A DNA stretch of 45,559 nucleotides. Source: a virus. The notes beneath the pieces are model-generated. The model worked only from the letters and a program-made list of their open reading frames with translations. It searched no databases and was not told where the DNA came from. The position numbers and the translations under genes were made by a program. Location of the stretch: positions 1 through 45,559 of IMG/VR virus record IMGVR_UViG_3300021180_000019, one strand, 5' to 3'. This document shows positions 7,649 to 13,978 of this stretch, in pieces (the stretch's first letter is position 1; every line of letters begins with the position of its first letter).

Positions 7649-8137
7649 TCACCACCCCTTACTGTTCACGTACTGACGGGCTAGCAGCGCAGCTTCAGCT
7701 CGCCCATCATCTTTCACTCTTTTGAACTCAGCCGCATTCGACGGCCACAACTTACTCGCCAGCTCCCGAGCCCGCGTCTTGTTGGCGTCCTGTGTCTCAC
7801 CAGCTAACTTTCTCAGGCCCATCGCGCCCTTCCAAACATTCGGGCTGACCAGTTCCATCGGAACCCCCATGGCACCCAGCACCCCATGCACCACGCCGGC
7901 GCTGCGACCGAAATTGAATGCTCCGGCCTGCCGGGGCATGCTGCTTACGTTCTCGACCGCGGCGACGATAGAGCCTTGCATCTTGCACATCTCGACGATG
8001 CCGGCCAGCTTCGCAGGGTCGACACGACCATCGGTCACAGGCATATCGAAAAGGCTGATCTGCCTGTCGGAGATCCGCAACAGGCAGAGAGCGCCGGAGA
8101 GCCCTGGGTCCACACCGAGAACGTAATCAGGTTTCAC
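7649..8137 (-). CDS. RuvC-like Holliday junction resolvase
   Basis: Predicted structure-specific endonuclease of the RNase H fold that resolves four-way junctions formed in phage recombination and before packaging. Acidic residues are placed as in RuvC: D10 in G-V-D-P-G, E62 in V-E-N-V, and D143-D144 with E148 in K-D-D-G-R-A-E-A-A. The length (162) is normal. It lies one gene cluster upstream of SNF2 and the DUF2800 nuclease, consistent with a recombination-dependent replication module. ATGA overlap with the upstream gene sets the start. Confidence 0.92.
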   Translation of the reverse strand: MKPDYVLGVDPGLSGALCLLRISDRQISLFDMPVTDGRVDPAKLAGIVEMCKMQGSIVAAVENVSSMPRQAGAFNFGRSAGVVHGVLGAMGVPMELVSPNVWKGAMGLRKLAGETQDANKTRARELASKLWPSNAAEFKRVKDDGRAEAALLARQYVNSKGW

Positions 8138-8463
8138 TGTGGTGCTTCAACTTTCTCAATGACTGGTAGATATTCCGTCAATCTCCCCCATCCGTGGCTT
8201 GCGCCGCCAGAGCGTCGAACGGTGTTGTAATCCTCGATCGAAATGTTTTCCAAAACATCTTTGGAATATACGCGACGGTAATGGTCGGCGGCTCCTTCGC
8301 CGAGACCTGTTGCCCAGCGCATACCCTCTTCAAACGACCACGGCGTGTACTGACGAGCCATGTGCTCCAGCCAATCGGGACGATCTAAACGCGCGATCAT
8401 ACGGTACTTATTTGAGACCGCTCTGTAACCGCTTGCTGCCAAACGCTCGCCTTCAGTCATCAT
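8134..8463 (-). CDS. Hypothetical protein (109 aa)
   Basis: Soluble, mixed-charge protein with several Trp and Tyr (W-S-F-E-E-G-M-R-W-A-T-G) and a Gly-rich stretch. Two adjacent ATG codons occur; the first overlaps the stop of the HTH gene (ATGA). Its stop overlaps the resolvase start. No family recognised. Confidence 0.82.
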   Translation of the reverse strand: MMTEGERLAASGYRAVSNKYRMIARLDRPDWLEHMARQYTPWSFEEGMRWATGLGEGAADHYRRVYSKDVLENISIEDYNTVRRSGGASHGWGRLTEYLPVIEKVEAPQ

Positions 8464-8663
8464 TTGCCACCCTTCCGAACCCAGCGCAACTCGAACCCAA
8501 GCCCAACCGCGACCTTTGCGCTGATCGCCTGATTCCCTGATCTCATCGCTCTCAGGTGCGCCGACTCAACACCTAGTTCCCGCGCTGTGCGCTCGCCGTT
8601 GCCATGGCCGGCCATGCGCCGGTCCAGGGCTTCGAGAACTTCATCGTCGTTGACAGGGCGCAT
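8460..8663 (-). CDS. Small HTH DNA-binding protein (67 aa)
   Basis: Contains a Cro/XRE-like helix-turn-helix: T-A-R-E-L-G-V-E-S-A-H-L-R-A-M-R-S-G-N around residues 26-44, then I-S-A-K-V-A-V-G-L-G-F, a pattern shared with small phage regulators. Probably binds operator DNA, but the target is unknown. It is inside the operon rather than at its head, so it may be an early regulator or a replication accessory. Confidence 0.8.
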   Translation of the reverse strand: MRPVNDDEVLEALDRRMAGHGNGERTARELGVESAHLRAMRSGNQAISAKVAVGLGFELRWVRKGGK

Positions 8664-8666
8664 CAG

Positions 8667-8846
8667 TTATGCTCGCCGGTTCCAATGCGACAATGCTTTG
8701 GGCTGCTCCTTCGTTGAGTTAAACGTACACCCGCATTGCAGATCATCACACTTGACCCAAAAGAGACGATCGCTCGAGTGCAGGAAGGCTGGACCGCCGC
8801 AGAGCGGACACGGCCTGATTTCTGTTTCTTCTAAATCGATTTTCAT
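8667..8846 (-). CDS. Lar-like zinc-ribbon protein (restriction alleviation family type)
   Basis: A 59-residue protein with the layout of the Lar restriction-alleviation family: C-P-L-C-G-G near the N-terminus, V-K-C-D-D-L-x-C-G, and the closing W-N-R-R. Lar of Rac prophage modulates host type I restriction; most phage relatives are untested, so a counter-defence role is only suggested. The cysteines should bind one zinc ion. It lies three bases upstream of the HTH gene. Confidence 0.8.
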   Translation of the reverse strand: MKIDLEETEIRPCPLCGGPAFLHSSDRLFWVKCDDLQCGCTFNSTKEQPKALSHWNRRA

Positions 8847-8882
8847 TTCAGATCTCCGTGACGAAAATATCAGGTTCGAGAT

Positions 8883-9083
8883 TTACAGTCTGCTCTCAGG
8901 GTTCGGCACGGCCGAAGGTGGTTGAATCCCTCCTATCCGGGGCATCAGACCGAGAATACGAGCGGCGCTGCGGCGGTCGTGGCGAGCAATCCATGCGGTA
9001 GTGATCCAAAATCCGGTAAAGAGCCCTACGAGGCTGCCAGCGAAGAATGAAAGCCAAAGGATGGTGTCCACAGAAGTGCTCAC
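8883..9083 (-). CDS. Small membrane protein (66 aa), one transmembrane segment
   Basis: One clear membrane helix near residues 8-31 (I-L-W-L-S-F-F-A-G-S-L-V-G-L-F-T-G-F) followed by a basic cytoplasm-like segment with R-H-D-R-R. The ATG overlaps the stop of the upstream membrane gene. First downstream member of a group of four small membrane proteins; function unknown. Confidence 0.8.
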   Translation of the reverse strand: MSTSVDTILWLSFFAGSLVGLFTGFWITTAWIARHDRRSAARILGLMPRIGGIQPPSAVPNPESRL

Positions 9084-9436
9084 AGCGACTTACCCCCGAT
9101 CCACTGGCAAAGGCCCATGAATCCCCAAAGGATAAGACCAGCTCCGGCGAGCGAAACCGCAGTCAGAAGGCCCAGAGTCAGCACATCCTTCCAGTGCAGG
9201 CGTGTCTCTGTCAGCAGCGTGGCGTGAATGTACGGTTTGGGCAGCTCGATTAGCTGCGGTTTGAACGGATCGAGAGGCTGTGACCGCGGTTGAGGCTGTG
9301 ACTGCGCGTCCGAGAGCATGGCCAAGGTCTTACCATCGTCCGCAGTCCAGGTGATATCGTGCCGGCAAATAGGCTGAGGCTCACCGATGCGATTACGATC
9401 GGCCCATCGGAAAGTGATCCTGGCGGTTGTGGTCAT
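9080..9436 (-). CDS. Membrane-anchored hypothetical protein (118 aa)
   Basis: A soluble Pro/Gln-rich N-terminal part with a W-T-A-D-D-G segment and a C-terminal transmembrane helix around residues 90-112 (L-T-A-V-S-L-A-G-A-G-L-I-L-W-G-F). An upstream TTG in frame was rejected; the ATG at 9436 has a GAAAGG site ahead. Tail anchoring suggests it displays its N-terminal part on one membrane face. Confidence 0.75.
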   Translation of the reverse strand: MTTTARITFRWADRNRIGEPQPICRHDITWTADDGKTLAMLSDAQSQPQPRSQPLDPFKPQLIELPKPYIHATLLTETRLHWKDVLTLGLLTAVSLAGAGLILWGFMGLCQWIGGKSL

Positions 9437-9440
9437 CAGC

Positions 9441-9563
9441 TCAGTACCTTTCAATCCGTCTCAACAGGCTGTCGATTTCGGTTTTCCAGGCGTGCGCAGC
9501 CGACAAAACAATTACACCAACAATAACGGGTACAACGATTGCGAGCAGCACCAGCACCAGCAT
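9441..9563 (-). CDS. Micro membrane protein (40 aa)
   Basis: Forty codons: a long hydrophobic helix from residue 2 to about 23 (L-V-L-V-L-L-A-I-V-V-P-V-I-V-G), then a charged amphipathic end (E-I-D-S-L-L-R-R-I-E-R-Y). AAGGAAAGG lies upstream. It sits 4 bases before the next membrane gene. Size and topology recall small holin-like or membrane-targeting phage peptides, but nothing is specific. Confidence 0.65.
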   Translation of the reverse strand: MLVLVLLAIVVPVIVGVIVLSAAHAWKTEIDSLLRRIERY

Positions 9564-9589
9564 CAGGCAAATCCTTTCCTTGAACAAAA

Positions 9590-9688
9590 TCACCGCTGTT
9601 TCGTCTTTCCCTTGAGCGATATCCAGGCCATGCCGATCGCGAAGAGCACGAACAGCGCCTGCACCGCATTCCAGATATCGAATTTCAT
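9590..9688 (-). CDS. Micro membrane protein (32 aa), probably leaderless
   Basis: Thirty-two codons reading M-K-F-D-I-W-N-A-V-Q, a hydrophobic helix L-F-V-L-F-A-I-G-M-A-W-I, then basic K-G-K-T-K-Q-R. The -10 element of a strong-looking promoter ends 8 bases before the ATG and there is no Shine-Dalgarno sequence, so translation should start at the 5' end of the message. Confidence 0.6.
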   Translation of the reverse strand: MKFDIWNAVQALFVLFAIGMAWISLKGKTKQR

Positions 9689-9695
9689 AGTGATA

Positions 9696-9724
9696 ACCTT
9701 ATAACAGAATCGGTGTGTTGTCAA
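9696..9724 (-). promoter_or_regulatory. Promoter, TTGACA-N17-TAAGGT
   Basis: Consensus -35 TTGACA, 17-base spacer and TAAGGT followed by TAT on the minus strand. It closely resembles the plus-strand promoter at 18.9 kb over the -35, the start of the spacer (ACAC) and the CTGTTATA before GTTA. It should drive the membrane-protein and resolvase genes leftward. Confidence 0.75.
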
Positions 9725-9734
9725 TAGTAAAGTT

Positions 9735-10064
9735 TCAAGAAAAGATGTCGGTCGTGTTGGTAGGAGGATACACCTTGCCGGCGCCGGTGTAGGAGTCTTG
9801 TTTCTTCGGAGTTGGGGGTTTGGGGGGAAGCTTGCCTGTAACAGTCACTTTCAGCCAGGGGCCTTCTTCATCGATTCGGACGACAAAGCCTGCATTCTTC
9901 GCCGCAGTGTGGATTATCTTCGGGCGGAATTTCGCTTTGGGGGTACGGAAGACACCGCCGACTCCCATAATCCTAAAATTGGATTTGAAAAACGCGGCAG
10001 GCCGATTACCGCCCCTGATGGGATCGACGCGATCATCATCCCAATCCGTGTTCCGTCTCGCCAT
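9735..10064 (-). CDS. Hypothetical protein, first of three DIF-tailed paralogues (109 aa)
   Basis: Basic N-terminus, a small alpha/beta core (T-A-A-K-N-A-G-F-V-V-R-I ... L-K-V-T-V-T-G), a Pro/Lys linker, and the C-terminus T-T-D-I-F-S. The core resembles the phage domain that reads G-E-S...A-A-x-x-G-x-x-x-x-x-R...R-V-W-R in the third paralogue. GAGAGGA precedes the ATG. Function unknown; the shared tail suggests a peptide that docks on a partner, as SSB tails do. Confidence 0.8.
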   Translation of the reverse strand: MARRNTDWDDDRVDPIRGGNRPAAFFKSNFRIMGVGGVFRTPKAKFRPKIIHTAAKNAGFVVRIDEEGPWLKVTVTGKLPPKPPTPKKQDSYTGAGKVYPPTNTTDIFS

Positions 10065-10075
10065 GGCGTCCTCTC

Positions 10076-10513
10076 TTAACTGAAAATGTCCGGTGTGTTG
10101 TCTGGCACCTTGTTGCCGGGATGTGGCACCTTGGCGCGTTGTTTCGGTCGTGGCTTCTCTGTTGGGCTTGGCGGGTAATGCCGGGTCTTGAAGTACCAGA
10201 CGTGTCCGGGGACGATCTCAGACATCACACGCTCCCTCTGCGGGCCGAGAGATGTAACCCGGACCGTATCGAGTGCCGGGTGCTCTTCGATCTTTATCCT
10301 GACCCTCGCGTTATCGGCCGCGCCTTGTATCCTGTTCCGGTCTGCTTTCACTGTCATGCGAACCAGGAGGTCCTGTCCCTTCGCCATCCCAACGAACGTC
10401 TTCAGCAGGTTCGCCCGACTGTTCTTGAAGCGCACGACGTGGGTGTACGGCCGGGAGTACGGAACGACCACTAGGGGTCGGCGGAGCGCGGTCTTAAATT
10501 TGGCTTTGGTCAC
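10076..10513 (-). CDS. Hypothetical protein, second DIF-tailed paralogue (145 aa)
   Basis: Core segment G-M-A-K-G-Q-D-L-L-V-R-M-T followed by A-A-D-N-A-R-V-R-I-K-I and T-V-R-V-T-S, then a Pro/Lys-rich linker and the C-terminus T-P-D-I-F-S, nearly identical to the end of the neighbouring protein. The N-terminus is basic. Overlaps the upstream gene by ATGA. Probably arose by tandem duplication; no function known. Confidence 0.8.
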   Translation of the reverse strand: MTKAKFKTALRRPLVVVPYSRPYTHVVRFKNSRANLLKTFVGMAKGQDLLVRMTVKADRNRIQGAADNARVRIKIEEHPALDTVRVTSLGPQRERVMSEIVPGHVWYFKTRHYPPSPTEKPRPKQRAKVPHPGNKVPDNTPDIFS

Positions 10514-10872
10514 TTCAGAGGCTCCCCGAAGATGTCGAGACCATCGTTGAAGATGGTTTTCGACGTGGCTGGTTTGGACTCTCTGGCTACCGCGGCTTTG
10601 ATCGCAGCTACTCGAGGATCGTCTTCAGCAGCAGAACGGCGTGAACGCTGTGCGATGGGCTCCGGGCCGTCAACCCGCCACACGCGAAGAGTGCCCTGGT
10701 CTGTGGCTCGGATCGTGATTTTCACGTTGGCCAAGCGGGCGGATGCGTACGCACCGGGTCTTTTATCCTGAGGGATCTCAACGCTTTCCCCCCTGCGCAT
10801 GCCGCGCAAAACGTTCGTAAAGCCCCGCAGTCTCGCATCTGGGATAGGAATGTCTCTTTGAACCTCGTACAT
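10510..10872 (-). CDS. Hypothetical protein, third DIF-tailed paralogue (120 aa)
   Basis: The clearest member of the trio: I-P-I-P-D-A-R, then M-R-R-G-E-S-V-E-I-P, A-S-A-R-L-A-N-V-K-I-T-I-R and L-R-V-W-R-V, a pattern common in small phage proteins (DUF7303-like by eye). The C-terminus ends G-L-D-I-F-G-E-P-L-K, so the DIF motif is extended. First gene downstream of the 640-base AT-rich gap; GAGGTGA lies before the ATG. Confidence 0.82.
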   Translation of the reverse strand: MYEVQRDIPIPDARLRGFTNVLRGMRRGESVEIPQDKRPGAYASARLANVKITIRATDQGTLRVWRVDGPEPIAQRSRRSAAEDDPRVAAIKAAVARESKPATSKTIFNDGLDIFGEPLK

Positions 10873-11512
10873 CTGTCACCTCGTTTGTAAATATCATACA
10901 CGCCTTGCTGCGATTTGAGTGTGTTTGTCGGCGAGAAAGTCAAATATTTTTCGTCCAAGTGTAGGTAAACGGCGCAGAGGCATCGACTGTATGTAGTGTT
11001 TTTTACGTAATAAAACGGTCTTATGCAGGTCTATTTAATGCTTTAAGGACACTTGCTTGCAGTCTTATCTAAGCTTGGATACCGTACACTTACGAACTCG
11101 ATTATGTATAACATTGACTTAAACTCGTTCGCTTTTATGTCGCATGTATGTCGCGAAAACCAGCGTCTGCTAAGTCAGACCTAGAAGCCGGAAGCGCGCA
11201 TAGGCGAAATAAAGATAATGTAATCAAGCACATTCCAAGTAAATGCGAACTGACGTACCTGGGCCAGATTGTACACGTAAATTCTCACGGATATTAAAGA
11301 ACATAAACATACAAAACGACAAAAAATCCTCTTATTATTTTAATTGAATTGAATCTTCTCTTAGAATAAGTAAAGAGTATAGTAAAGGCTTTGTTTTCAA
11401 CGCTGATTTTTTCTACGTGAAGCTTGCACTTTCCAAGCAACGGCTGGGACTAAGGTTTCGGCTCCTGCCGCTGGCCCTCAATTTCGCCTCTGTCTATTGA
11501 TTCTAAAGGCGC
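10873..11512. other. AT-rich non-coding gap, probable control region
   Basis: No frame with a ribosome site or coupling is seen. The right half (about 11280-11400) is strongly AT-rich against the surrounding sequence. Small features include a tandem ATGTCGC repeat near 11138-11155, and a weak minus-strand promoter candidate TTTATT-N17-TACAGT (10986-11014) that could serve the genes from 10872 leftward. It could be a promoter hub, replication origin or attachment region; none of these can be decided from sequence. Confidence 0.55.
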
Positions 11513-11599
11513 TTACCCTAGAGCTACGGCCAGCACCGCCAGGATCAGTGCGAGGAGAAGCCAGCCGAGGGCTCGGAGGAGATGGGATGTGTGGGTCAT
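11513..11599 (-). CDS. Micro membrane peptide (28 aa)
   Basis: Twenty-eight codons: M-T-H-T-S-H-L-L-R-A-L-G-W followed by an unbroken hydrophobic stretch (L-L-L-A-L-I-L-A-V-L-A-V-A-L-G). Its ATG overlaps the stop of the zinc-ribbon gene (ATGA), which makes a coincidence less likely. Last gene of the operon. Function unknown. Confidence 0.55.
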   Translation of the reverse strand: MTHTSHLLRALGWLLLALILAVLAVALG

Positions 11600-11760
11600 G
11601 AGGTCTTTTTCTTCTCGGAGAGGACGCACGAGAGGACGAGTGTCTGGCTGCCGCAGACGGGGCATAGGGTTTGATTTGTTACCACTGAGCAACCGGGCTC
11701 CGCGCAAAGGTTGGCGAGCATCAGGGGAATGATTGCGATCGTGTCCAGGGGTGGGGTCAT
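11596..11760 (-). CDS. Small zinc-ribbon protein (54 aa)
   Basis: Fifty-four codons with C-A-E-P-G-C and C-P-V-C-G-S pairs, enough for one zinc site, ending E-K-K-K-T-S. It overlaps its neighbours at both ends by four bases. Many phage zinc-ribbon micro-proteins look like this; the role is unknown. Confidence 0.65.
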   Translation of the reverse strand: MTPPLDTIAIIPLMLANLCAEPGCSVVTNQTLCPVCGSQTLVLSCVLSEKKKTS

Positions 11761-12110
11761 TGGGTGGCCTTCTCTTCAGCGAATGAGTCCAGGAAAGCGA
11801 ACATTGCAGGGTGGATTTTTCGTGCCTGCGCTTCGGTGATTCGACGGTAGTTTTTGGACAGCACATCACGAGAAACCATTGTCCCCGCGATAGGCGAGTT
11901 AGGTTCACTCAACACCGCCGCGGCGCATTCCATAACCCAAACCGATGGGCCGGGTTTGCCAGGGCATCCGTTGGGCCAAGTCATTTGCGCTTGGCCGTAG
12001 GGTCTGCCTGTCTCAGGATCGATGTCCAGCGCTAGCACGTTACCGGTTCCTTGGCGTTTCCGTTTCTTGTAACTGGAGTCGAATTCTTCATAAAACCTGT
12101 AGCCTTTCAC
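11757..12110 (-). CDS. Hypothetical protein (117 aa)
   Basis: The start was placed at GTG 12110 because GGAGGT lies six bases ahead and GTGA overlaps the recombinase stop; a longer ATG start would run into the recombinase. Sequence begins with an aromatic, basic segment (G-Y-R-F-Y-E-E-F) and has a Gly/Pro-rich middle (N-G-C-P-G-K-P-G-P) and a helical end. No family recognised. Co-translated with the recombinase, so it may be an accessory. Confidence 0.78.
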   Translation of the reverse strand: MKGYRFYEEFDSSYKKRKRQGTGNVLALDIDPETGRPYGQAQMTWPNGCPGKPGPSVWVMECAAAVLSEPNSPIAGTMVSRDVLSKNYRRITEAQARKIHPAMFAFLDSFAEEKATQ

Positions 12111-12682
12111 GCTGCTACCTCCGCTTTCTGTTGGTTTTTGAGCCACGAGTACACTGTCTGCCGGCTGACGCCTACGGCGCGCGCCATCTCTGCCACGCCT
12201 TTGCCTTCGGCCGTCAGTTTGGTAAGTTGCTCCAGTTTGCCGTTGCTTGAGCGGATGGCCGGCGCGCGCCCATGGTACTTCCCGGCCTTTTTAGCCAGCG
12301 CCACGCCTTCCCGCTGGCGCTCGAGGATCATGGAGCGCTCGAAACTGGCCACGGCGCCCATAATCGACAGCATGAGGGTTGCCATTGGCGAATCTTCGCC
12401 GGTAAAAGTCAGGCCTTCTTTGACGAATTCGACTTTGACTTTGCGATTCGTCAAATCCGCGACGATCCGGAGCAGGTCTCCCAGATTGCGGGCCAGGCGG
12501 TCCATCGAATGAACGACCAGCGTGTCACCCTCCCGAGCCCATTCGAGGGCGGCTTGCAGTTGGGGGCGATTAGTGTCCTTGCCGCTGGCATGGTCTTCGA
12601 ATATCTTGTCGACGGGGATGCCGTCGAGCTGGCGCGTGGTGTTTTGGTCGACGGTTGAGACTCTGAGGTATCCTAGGCGCAT
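12107..12682 (-). CDS. Small serine recombinase, resolvase/invertase type
   Basis: Site-specific recombinase of 191 residues. The catalytic serine is S9 in Y-L-R-V-S-T; D61-R62-L-A-R65 supplies the conserved arginines; the E-helix has A-S-F-E-R-S-M-I-L-E-R-Q and G-K-Y-H-G-R follows. The C-terminal helix-turn-helix is V-A-E-M-A-R-A-V-G-V-S-R-Q-T-V-Y. Size places it with Tn3 resolvases and Gin/Hin invertases, not with large serine integrases. It could resolve multimers of a plasmid-like prophage or invert a segment. The start at 12682 follows GAGGTG; a longer in-frame extension is not supported. Confidence 0.93.
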   Translation of the reverse strand: MRLGYLRVSTVDQNTTRQLDGIPVDKIFEDHASGKDTNRPQLQAALEWAREGDTLVVHSMDRLARNLGDLLRIVADLTNRKVKVEFVKEGLTFTGEDSPMATLMLSIMGAVASFERSMILERQREGVALAKKAGKYHGRAPAIRSSNGKLEQLTKLTAEGKGVAEMARAVGVSRQTVYSWLKNQQKAEVAA

Positions 12683-12900
12683 GGTTGCACCTCTATGTTG
12701 AAATGTGTTCCTTCGATTCCGTAGTAGTCGCGAATTTGTTCTTCTGATTCTCTTGGCTGGCCGTTTTCCTTCGGAGTTCTCAGCCAAGCGATGCATCTTG
12801 AGCAAATCCCATAGCCTGTATCTCTGTTCCACCACTGTCGACCGCGCGTAGCTTCCCCGCAGCAGCAACATTCCAAATTGCGAATAGGGTTATTAGTCAT
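12673..12900 (-). CDS. Cysteine-rich zinc-binding protein (75 aa)
   Basis: Starts with a four-cysteine run in L-E-C-C-C-C-G and has C-S-R-C further on, suiting a zinc ribbon. The rest is acidic (E-S-E-E-Q-I-R-D-Y-Y). GGAGAATCGA precedes the ATG. The stop overlaps the recombinase start by ten bases. Function unknown. Confidence 0.8.
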   Translation of the reverse strand: MTNNPIRNLECCCCGEATRGRQWWNRDTGYGICSRCIAWLRTPKENGQPRESEEQIRDYYGIEGTHFNIEVQPCA

Positions 12901-12981
12901 TCGATTCTCCTAAGGTTTGTGTCGACGTTGCGTAGTCGACCCTCGGGACCATCCGAGACGCGCTGCCCGCGTGAGGCACGC

Positions 12982-13857
12982 TTAGGCAGAGAGCAACTGT
13001 TCCCGAATCCGCTCGATTGACTTCCACGGCACTACATGGCAACCAGCATGCACTGTGCCGTTCGCCTCTATCCGGTCAATCTGGTAGTGTCCAAGGTGGC
13101 AGGTATGGCCGTTTCGCTGCCAGGGTTCGCCTTTGGCGCGCACGGCTTCTACCAGCACTAACCCCCGCCGCGCATGGTCGACCGGGAAGCGAGCGCCGCG
13201 CGAAGTCTCAACTTCGCCATCCTTGACGCGTAAGAGAGTATCGATTCCGTAAGGCAGGTGCGCGTATTCGCCACGCAACCACGCTGCGATTGCGTCCGCG
13301 TATTCCTGTTCTTGCTTTGCTTTGGCCAGTTTGGTTTCTTTGGCTTTTTTGGCCGAGTCTTTTGCCGCTGCAGCCTTGACCGTCGCCAAGTCAGTCCGCA
13401 AATTGTTAACTTTGAATCTCAGTCCGTAGAACTTACAGAATGCCAGTGCTTCCGTGTGTAGTTCGCTTGCTTGTCGAAGATCCCAATCAGCGCGTTTTCG
13501 AGCGCGTGCGGCCTTGACTTCGTGTTCGGCAATTCGGCGATTGTATTCCTCAACGTCAGTTTTACCCGCTTGCCAGTGATTTGTAAAATCGACATGGAAC
13601 GTCAGAACGTCATCAGGAATGGCCATTTTAACTGTGCTGATGTGGCCGGCTGTAGTGGAGCTGTAACCGCACGTGGTGATGACTACAGCCTTTTCTCCTC
13701 GCTTATTCATGACGTGTTGCGCAATAGGGAAGTGGTGACCGTAGCTGTAAATCGTCCGTTGCTCGAAAAATAAATTACCTTGTGAATTGCGCGCGTCTGA
13801 TTGCGATTGATGCGTCCAAAGATGTGGAACTTCGGATGTGTCGACTACATGTCTCAT
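12982..13857 (-). CDS. Phage hypothetical protein with Lys/Ala coiled coil (291 aa)
   Basis: N-terminal region contains N-L-F-F-E-Q-R-T-I-Y-S-Y-G-H-H-F-P-I-A, a motif seen in uncharacterised proteins of many phages. The centre (about 150-205) is a long Ala/Lys/Glu helix, likely coiled coil. The C-terminus has H-A-G-C-H-V-V-P-W, also part of the family pattern. It is the first gene of the leftward operon from the divergent promoter pair; GAGGAG is ahead of the ATG. Role unknown. Confidence 0.88.
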   Translation of the reverse strand: MRHVVDTSEVPHLWTHQSQSDARNSQGNLFFEQRTIYSYGHHFPIAQHVMNKRGEKAVVITTCGYSSTTAGHISTVKMAIPDDVLTFHVDFTNHWQAGKTDVEEYNRRIAEHEVKAARARKRADWDLRQASELHTEALAFCKFYGLRFKVNNLRTDLATVKAAAAKDSAKKAKETKLAKAKQEQEYADAIAAWLRGEYAHLPYGIDTLLRVKDGEVETSRGARFPVDHARRGLVLVEAVRAKGEPWQRNGHTCHLGHYQIDRIEANGTVHAGCHVVPWKSIERIREQLLSA

Positions 13858-13905
13858 GCGATTCTCCTCTGCCGTTTGGTGGACGGCTGTTAGATTGTTG
13901 TGTTA

Positions 13906-13934
13906 ATCCTCTCACAATTCCATTTTCTTGTCAA
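13906..13934 (-). promoter_or_regulatory. Leftward promoter, TTGACA-N17-GAGGAT
   Basis: Perfect -35 TTGACA on the minus strand with a weak -10 (GAGGAT, then TAA). The segment from the -35 into the spacer (AAGARAATGGAA) is shared with the promoter at 15.75 kb. It faces the gene at 12982-13857 and is back-to-back with the rightward promoter. Confidence 0.55.
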
Positions 13935-13950
13935 TACTCTATTTTGACAA
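13928..13950. promoter_or_regulatory. Operator-like inverted repeat joining two -35 boxes
   Basis: Perfect 7-base arms TTGTCAA and TTGACAA separated by nine bases. The arms include the -35 boxes of the leftward and rightward promoters, so a dimeric protein bound here would block both. Which regulator binds is unknown. Confidence 0.5.
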
Positions 13951-13972
13951 AAATCCACTTTTCCGCTATCTT
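13944..13972 (+). promoter_or_regulatory. Rightward promoter, TTGACA-N17-TATCTT
   Basis: Consensus -35 and a -10 matching TATAAT at four of six bases, ideal 17-base spacer. The ATG of the gene at 13979 begins seven bases after the -10, so the start of transcription should coincide with the start codon. Confidence 0.7.
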
Positions 13973-13978
13973 TCCCAC

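Noticed and set aside
10722-10958. 78-codon minus-strand frame at the left edge of the AT-rich gap
   Set aside because: Mostly overlaps the well-supported gene at 10510-10872 in another frame and has no coupling or clear ribosome site.
11513-11908. 131-codon minus-strand frame
   Set aside because: It joins the shadow of the gene at 11757 with the 28-residue membrane peptide; smaller coupled genes at 11596-11760 and 11513-11599 explain the region better.
12107-12871. Long N-terminal extension of the serine recombinase
   Set aside because: The extension is antisense-like, basic and without homology; the family begins at M-R-L-G-Y-L-R-V-S with a good ribosome site.
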